Part shown: positions 60,490 through 64,000 of the stretch, piece by piece | Layout of the letters: each line of letters opens with the position of its first letter | Position numbering within the stretch: position 1 is the stretch's first letter | NCBI RefSeq assembly: GCF_002754195.1 | Contig: NZ_PEEU01000001.1 | Coordinates: forward strand, 2,852,001 to 2,916,000 | Length of the DNA stretch: 64,000 nucleotides | Source: Flavobacterium sp. 9 | GTDB taxonomy: Bacteria; Bacteroidota; Bacteroidia; Flavobacteriales; Flavobacteriaceae | Reading direction: 5' to 3' | Made by a program: the position numbers and the translations under genes | The notes under the pieces: generated by a model | What the model saw: the letters and a program-made list of their open reading frames with translations, nothing else | What the model was told of the DNA's origin: nothing | Database searches by the model: none

Positions 60490-61017
60490 ATGAAAAAGAT
60501 CATCACACTTTTGTTTTTAGTATCATTTGGAATTACACAAGCGCAACAAGCTTTTAAAGGAAAAGGCGATATTAAAGTTAACGTAGGGGCGAATCTTCAA
60601 GATGGTGGTTCAGGAATTCAAGGATCAGTTGATTTTGGTTTAGGAGAAAATTTCTCTTTTGGTTTTGTTGCTAATTATTTATTAGGCGTTGATAATTTTA
60701 ATGGTTTTTACCACAATAACCCAACTCCATACACTGATAAAAAACCAGATTTCAGCGATCGTTTTGATGCTAAAGCAAGAATTAATGCAAATTTAAGCAG
60801 CGTTATTGGTGTTGAACAACTAGATGTATATCCTGGTTTAAGTTTAGGATTACACAATTTTGGTGGACATGTTGGTGGTCGTTACTTTTTTACTGACGGA
60901 TTTGGTGTTTTCACAGAAATTGGATTCCCAATTGCAAAATATGGTAGTAATAATGATGTATTCGATCATTTAAATAATCAAACTACTTTTAGTTTAGGAG
61001 CTTCTTTTAATTTATAA
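60490..61017 (+). CDS. Small outer-membrane beta-barrel protein
   Basis: A 175-residue protein with a Sec signal peptide (MKKIITLLFLVSFGITQAQ). The mature part is Gly- and aromatic-rich with alternating strands (DIKVNVGANLQ, SFGFVANYLLG, LGLHNFGGHVGGRYFF) and ends in SLGASFNL, as expected for an eight-strand outer-membrane barrel. Named function unknown. Confidence 0.78.
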   Translation: MKKIITLLFLVSFGITQAQQAFKGKGDIKVNVGANLQDGGSGIQGSVDFGLGENFSFGFVANYLLGVDNFNGFYHNNPTPYTDKKPDFSDRFDAKARINANLSSVIGVEQLDVYPGLSLGLHNFGGHVGGRYFFTDGFGVFTEIGFPIAKYGSNNDVFDHLNNQTTFSLGASFNL

Positions 61018-61020
61018 GAG

Positions 61021-61219
61021 TTTTTAACCGCAAAGTGCGCGAAGTTTTACGCAAAGTTCGCAATGTATTTCTCGCAAAGTCGCAGAGACGCAAAGCTTTT
61101 TAAATAATAAAAACCGCCTGATTTGGCGGTTTTTTTATTCTAATGAATTCAAGTGTCATCCTGAGCGAAGTCGAAGGCTTGCCAATTGTAACGGGGCTTC
61201 GACTTCGCTCAACCTGACA
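61021..61219. repeat. Mixed repeat gap with terminator
   Basis: 'taaccgcaaagtgcgcgaag' and 'tctcgcaaagtcgcagagac' words run to 61096. A terminator follows (61109-61136), then 22-base arms 61155-61176 and 61197-61218 (core ctgagcgaagtcgaag and complement, three mismatches). The latter pair is the same family as 27853-27923. Confidence 0.8.
61109..61137 (+). terminator. Intrinsic terminator of the small porin gene
   Basis: AAAACCGCC / GGCGGTTTT stem with loop tgattt and T7 tail. Confidence 0.85.
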
Positions 61220-61221
61220 AA

Positions 61222-61252
61222 ACAAAAAAACCGCTCAAATGAGCGGTTTTTG
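61222..61252 (-). terminator. Intrinsic terminator of the SAM hydrolase gene
   Basis: AAAAACCGCTCA / TGAGCGGTTTTT stem with AA loop, 23 bases past the stop at 61275 on the minus strand. Confidence 0.85.
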
Positions 61253-61274
61253 TTTTGTATAAAATATCCGTGAA

Positions 61275-62162
61275 TTATTTGCTTAGCAAAATACTCCAAT
61301 CTGCTCCGCTGTAGATTTTATATTTTTCAGAGAAACTTCCTTGATTTACTGCTAATGAAAAATTCAAAAGACTGTTAAAATAACAAACATCTGTACCAAC
61401 CTGAACTTCTCCAAAAGTGTGTACCAATTTTAATTTTCCATCATAAACCTTTTTAGTTCCTTTGAAAATCTGGATTTTAACGATATCTCCAGCTTTCAAA
61501 TCTAAATTCGCAAAAGTCTTTTTGTCAATATTTGTCCAAACGTTTCCGTATTGAATATCTAAAATTGGAATTCCGCCTTTTATAATTCCTTTTTCGAAAA
61601 CCGGTTTTTGATATTCGATTTTTACTACTTCGTTTGGTAATTTTGGTCCAACTTCTTCAAACGTAATTGTTTTTGATGCTAAACGTGCTCCGGTAAAAGC
61701 GTACACATCGCGACCGTGAAATGTATAAGATTCATTTGAATTCTGACGACGGTTTTTTACTTCGTCAATTTCACGAACTTCCTGAATCCCTAATTGTTCT
61801 GCGATCAAAGTTAAAGTTCCGTTATCCGGCGTTACAAAATAGTGTCCTGATTTGGTCAATAAAACAACTGAATGTCTTGAAGTACCAACTCCCGGATCAC
61901 AAACTGAAACAAAAACAGTTCCTGCAGGATAATATTGTGCCGTTTGAGACAAACGATATGCTGCTTCCCAAATATTAAATGCAGGGATTTCATGAGTTAC
62001 ATCAAATATTTTCAAATCGGTTGAAACTCCCATCGCAACCCCTTTCATAGCAGATACTGCTCCATCTTTCAAACCAAAATCTGATTGAAAAACCAATACG
62101 TTATTTTGTGAAAAACCATTAAATGTAATAGCACACAAAAAAAGTAATAATCGTAATTTCAT
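61275..62162 (-). CDS. Exported S-adenosylmethionine hydrolase (SAM hydroxide adenosyltransferase, DUF62)
   Basis: A 295-residue protein of the DUF62/chlorinase-fluorinase superfamily. Motifs: QSDFGLKDGAV at the mature start, VTHEIPAFN, CDPGVGTSR, TPDNGTLTL and FHGRDVYAF. Known plain-hydrolase members split SAM into adenosine and methionine. Unlike most, it begins with a Sec signal peptide (MKLRLLLFLCAITFNGFSQ), so it should act in the periplasm. Divergent from a TonB-dependent receptor gene 214 bases away. Confidence 0.88.
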   Translation of the reverse strand: MKLRLLLFLCAITFNGFSQNNVLVFQSDFGLKDGAVSAMKGVAMGVSTDLKIFDVTHEIPAFNIWEAAYRLSQTAQYYPAGTVFVSVCDPGVGTSRHSVVLLTKSGHYFVTPDNGTLTLIAEQLGIQEVREIDEVKNRRQNSNESYTFHGRDVYAFTGARLASKTITFEEVGPKLPNEVVKIEYQKPVFEKGIIKGGIPILDIQYGNVWTNIDKKTFANLDLKAGDIVKIQIFKGTKKVYDGKLKLVHTFGEVQVGTDVCYFNSLLNFSLAVNQGSFSEKYKIYSGADWSILLSK

Positions 62163-62185
62163 TTTTTCTCTTTTTAAATTTTCAG

Positions 62186-62193
62186 CAAAGATA
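62186..62193 (-). promoter_or_regulatory. -7 promoter box for the SAM hydrolase gene
   Basis: TATCTTTG on the minus strand, 23 bases before the start codon. Confidence 0.55.
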
Positions 62194-62270
62194 TTTCATA
62201 AAACTTGAAAATTGACACGTTGAACTTATAAAAAACATCATTTTATAAATCGATTTTAATTATTTACAAT

Positions 62271-62278
62271 TACATTTG
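62271..62278 (+). promoter_or_regulatory. -7 promoter box for the TonB-dependent receptor gene
   Basis: TACATTTG matches TAnnTTTG and lies about 98 bases before ATG 62377. The long leader has a CTTCCATTTGAAGAAG hairpin (62328-62343) but no known riboswitch fold. Confidence 0.45.
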
Positions 62279-62376
62279 CATTTTATTCATAAGTCTATAT
62301 AAATACTAGACAATTACTTTTCATTTCTTCCATTTGAAGAAGAATCATTACATCATATTCAAAACCAAATTCACCA

Positions 62377-64000
62377 ATGAGAAAAAAATTACAAATTGTG
62401 CTAACCGCAATTCTCACTCTATCGAGTACTTTGTTTTTTGCACAAAATCACGAGATAAAAGGAACAATTACAAATGAAAGCGGAAATCCGTTGGAATTTG
62501 CGACTGTTCTTATCAAAGGAACTCAAACTAATACGACAACCGATGCTTTAGGAAAATTTACTGTAACTGCTGCAACAAATAACCCTACGCTTATCGTATC
62601 GCTATTTGGCTATCAAACGAAAGAATTGGTGGCAAAAGATCATTTTGTTGATGTACAATTGGCTTTGGAAAACAATAGTCTTGACGAAATTGTAGTTGTA
62701 GGAAGTAGAAATCCTAAGAAAAGTAAACTTGAAACTGCAGTTCCTGTTGATGTTGTGAACTTGGCTAAAATCAGAAATATAACGCCACAGACTACTACAA
62801 ACGATATTTTGACGTATATGATTCCGTCTTTTAATTCAAACAGACAATCTTCATCGGATGGAACGGAACATATTGATCCGGCTTCTTTGAGAGGTTTAGG
62901 TCCTGATCAGGTTTTGGTTTTGGTAAATGGAAAAAGAAGACATACTACTTCATTGGTAAATTATCAAAATACGGTTGGAAACGGTTCTGTTGGTACAGAT
63001 TTAAGTGCGATTCCGGCTTCGTCAATAAAACGTATTGAAGTTTTGCGCGATGGTGCGGCAGCTCAATATGGTTCTGATGCGATTGCGGGTGTAATCAATT
63101 TGGTTTTAAAAGATAACGCGGGTCTTGAAGTGAACGCAACTTATGGTTCAACATCTCGAGATGATGGCCAGACTACAAATGTGAACTTAAACTACGGAGC
63201 GAAAATTGGAAATAAAGGTGGTTTTATCAACTTAACCGGAGAATTTAATAATCGTGAAAAGACAAATCGTTCTCAAAATAACAACCTGATTATCTTTGAT
63301 CAATCGGCACAAGGAAATTTCTTTGCTTATGATTTTGCTGAAAATCCGGCGCAATCTCGTCAAATTGATGATGATTTATTAGCTCAAAACGGGTTGAAAC
63401 GTGATGATTTCAATTTTCAGATTGGAGATGCAAAAATCAAAAACATTCAGGGATTCTTTAATACTTCTATTCCGTTAAACGATCAAATCGAATTTTATGC
63501 TTTTGGCGGCGTGAGTCACAGAAACGGAACGGGTTACGGTTTTAGACGTTTACCAAGCGAAACTGAAAATGTTGTTACTTCTATTTTCCCTTTCGGATTT
63601 CAACCGGAACTAAATTCTGTTGTAACGGATCTTTCGTCTTCTGTAGGTTTTAAATTTAAGTTTGGAGAATGGAAACTGGACGTGAGTAATACTATTGGTG
63701 AAAACAAGTTTATTTACGATGTATCGAACACAAACAACGTTTCCTTAGGTGACAATAGTCCAACAGATTTTAAGGCCGGAAATCACTCGTTTTTGCAAAA
63801 CACAGTTAATGCCGATATTTCTCGATTGTATAAAGATGTTTTTCATGGTTTGAATGTTGCTTTTGGTGGTGAATATCGTTTTGAAAAATACAAAATTGTT
63901 CCAGGCGAAGAAGCTTCATATATTGACGGCGGAGCGCAATCATTCCCTGGATTTTCTCCTTTGAATGCTGTAAACGAAAACAGAAACAGCGTTGGCGTTT
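62377..64000 (+). CDS. TonB-dependent receptor, N-terminal 541 residues (runs off the window)
   Basis: An open frame from ATG 62377 to the window end. Signal peptide (MRKKLQIVLTAILTLSSTLFFAQ), then a carboxypeptidase-regulatory-like domain (about 26-105: IKGTITNESGNPLEFATVLI). A TonB box-like DEIVVVGS is followed by a plug domain with LRGLGPDQVLVLVNGKRRH and LRDGAAAQYGSDAIAGVINL, then the first barrel strands. This is a FecA/vitamin-type rather than SusC-type plug, and no SusD partner is visible. Substrate unknown. The divergent SAM hydrolase may share regulation. Confidence 0.93.
   Translation, partial: MRKKLQIVLTAILTLSSTLFFAQNHEIKGTITNESGNPLEFATVLIKGTQTNTTTDALGKFTVTAATNNPTLIVSLFGYQTKELVAKDHFVDVQLALENNSLDEIVVVGSRNPKKSKLETAVPVDVVNLAKIRNITPQTTTNDILTYMIPSFNSNRQSSSDGTEHIDPASLRGLGPDQVLVLVNGKRRHTTSLVNYQNTVGNGSVGTDLSAIPASSIKRIEVLRDGAAAQYGSDAIAGVINLVLKDNAGLEVNATYGSTSRDDGQTTNVNLNYGAKIGNKGGFINLTGEFNNREKTNRSQNNNLIIFDQSAQGNFFAYDFAENPAQSRQIDDDLLAQNGLKRDDFNFQIGDAKIKNIQGFFNTSIPLNDQIEFYAFGGVSHRNGTGYGFRRLPSETENVVTSIFPFGFQPELNSVVTDLSSSVGFKFKFGEWKLDVSNTIGENKFIYDVSNTNNVSLGDNSPTDFKAGNHSFLQNTVNADISRLYKDVFHGLNVAFGGEYRFEKYKIVPGEEASYIDGGAQSFPGFSPLNAVNENRNSVGV

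Noticed and set aside
62163..62376. Possible SAM riboswitch between the SAM hydrolase and receptor genes
   Set aside because: No recognisable SAM-I, SAM-II or SAM/SAH core; the region is very AT-rich with only one small hairpin.

Overview
The window is AT-rich bacterial chromosome, almost certainly from a Flavobacterium or a close relative (Bacteroidota, Flavobacteriia). The reasons are the promoter style (TAnnTTTG -7 boxes, little Shine-Dalgarno), many Sec signal peptides ending in ...SQ or ...AQ and short lipoboxes, a SusC/FecA-style TonB receptor with a carboxypeptidase-regulatory-like domain, a one-piece ornithine-lipid synthase (OlsF type), and families common in the phylum (DUF4286, DUF2461, fused SpmA/SpmB, GNAT-nitrilase fusion). 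I see no rRNA, tRNA, CRISPR array, phage or intact insertion sequence.

Layout. 0-5.7 kb: end of a coiled-coil lipoprotein gene, exonuclease III, olsF, an overlapping trio of small membrane-protein genes (DUF4234, DUF2752, TM2) and a D-2-hydroxyacid dehydrogenase. 5.9-8.4 kb: nhaA with a lipoprotein, a monooxygenase-fold protein and a monohaem cytochrome c. 8.6-16.6 kb: housekeeping genes on the minus strand, serS-lgt-TPR-DUF4286-rsmA-mgtE, followed by proC. 16.9-19.6 kb: secreted patatin-like phospholipase, a DMP19-family protein and a tiny basic protein. 19.9-24.3 kb: an island of short, mostly unknown membrane and secreted proteins with internal duplication. 24.4-27.7 kb: a frameshifted phzF-family gene, an unknown cytosolic protein, a secreted DinB-fold protein and a CDGSH iron-sulfur protein. 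28.2-34.8 kb: metG, EamA transporter, HAD phosphatase plus CAT-like acetyltransferase, OmpA porin. 35.2-40.7 kb: lipoprotein, secreted unknowns, ferritin, a lysine-rich Cys4 miniprotein, DUF2461 and a tail-less SSB. 40.8-48.2 kb: GNAT-nitrilase / zinc protein / M28 membrane peptidase operon, rhodanese, LysR regulator, GNAT, SDR. 48.6-57.6 kb: DUF2207, a DNA-repair trio (ogt, DEDDy exonuclease, AlkZ-like), SpmAB fusion, lipoprotein, class I fumarase. 57.9-64 kb: LOV-like PAS protein, dinB, metallophosphoesterase, small porin, secreted SAM hydrolase, and the start of a TonB-dependent receptor that runs off the window.

The most unusual content is non-coding. Many gaps between transcription units carry nested inverted repeats. 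Three copies of one element (18697-18741, 54979-55023, 55086-55130) keep two hairpins while their stem bases change in compensating fashion. Others are long perfect inverted repeats (31 bp at 30875/31010, 27 bp at 16776/16872, 21 bp at 57779/57810). They look like REP/BIME-type mobile or processed RNA elements. No REP-associated transposase gene is present in the window.
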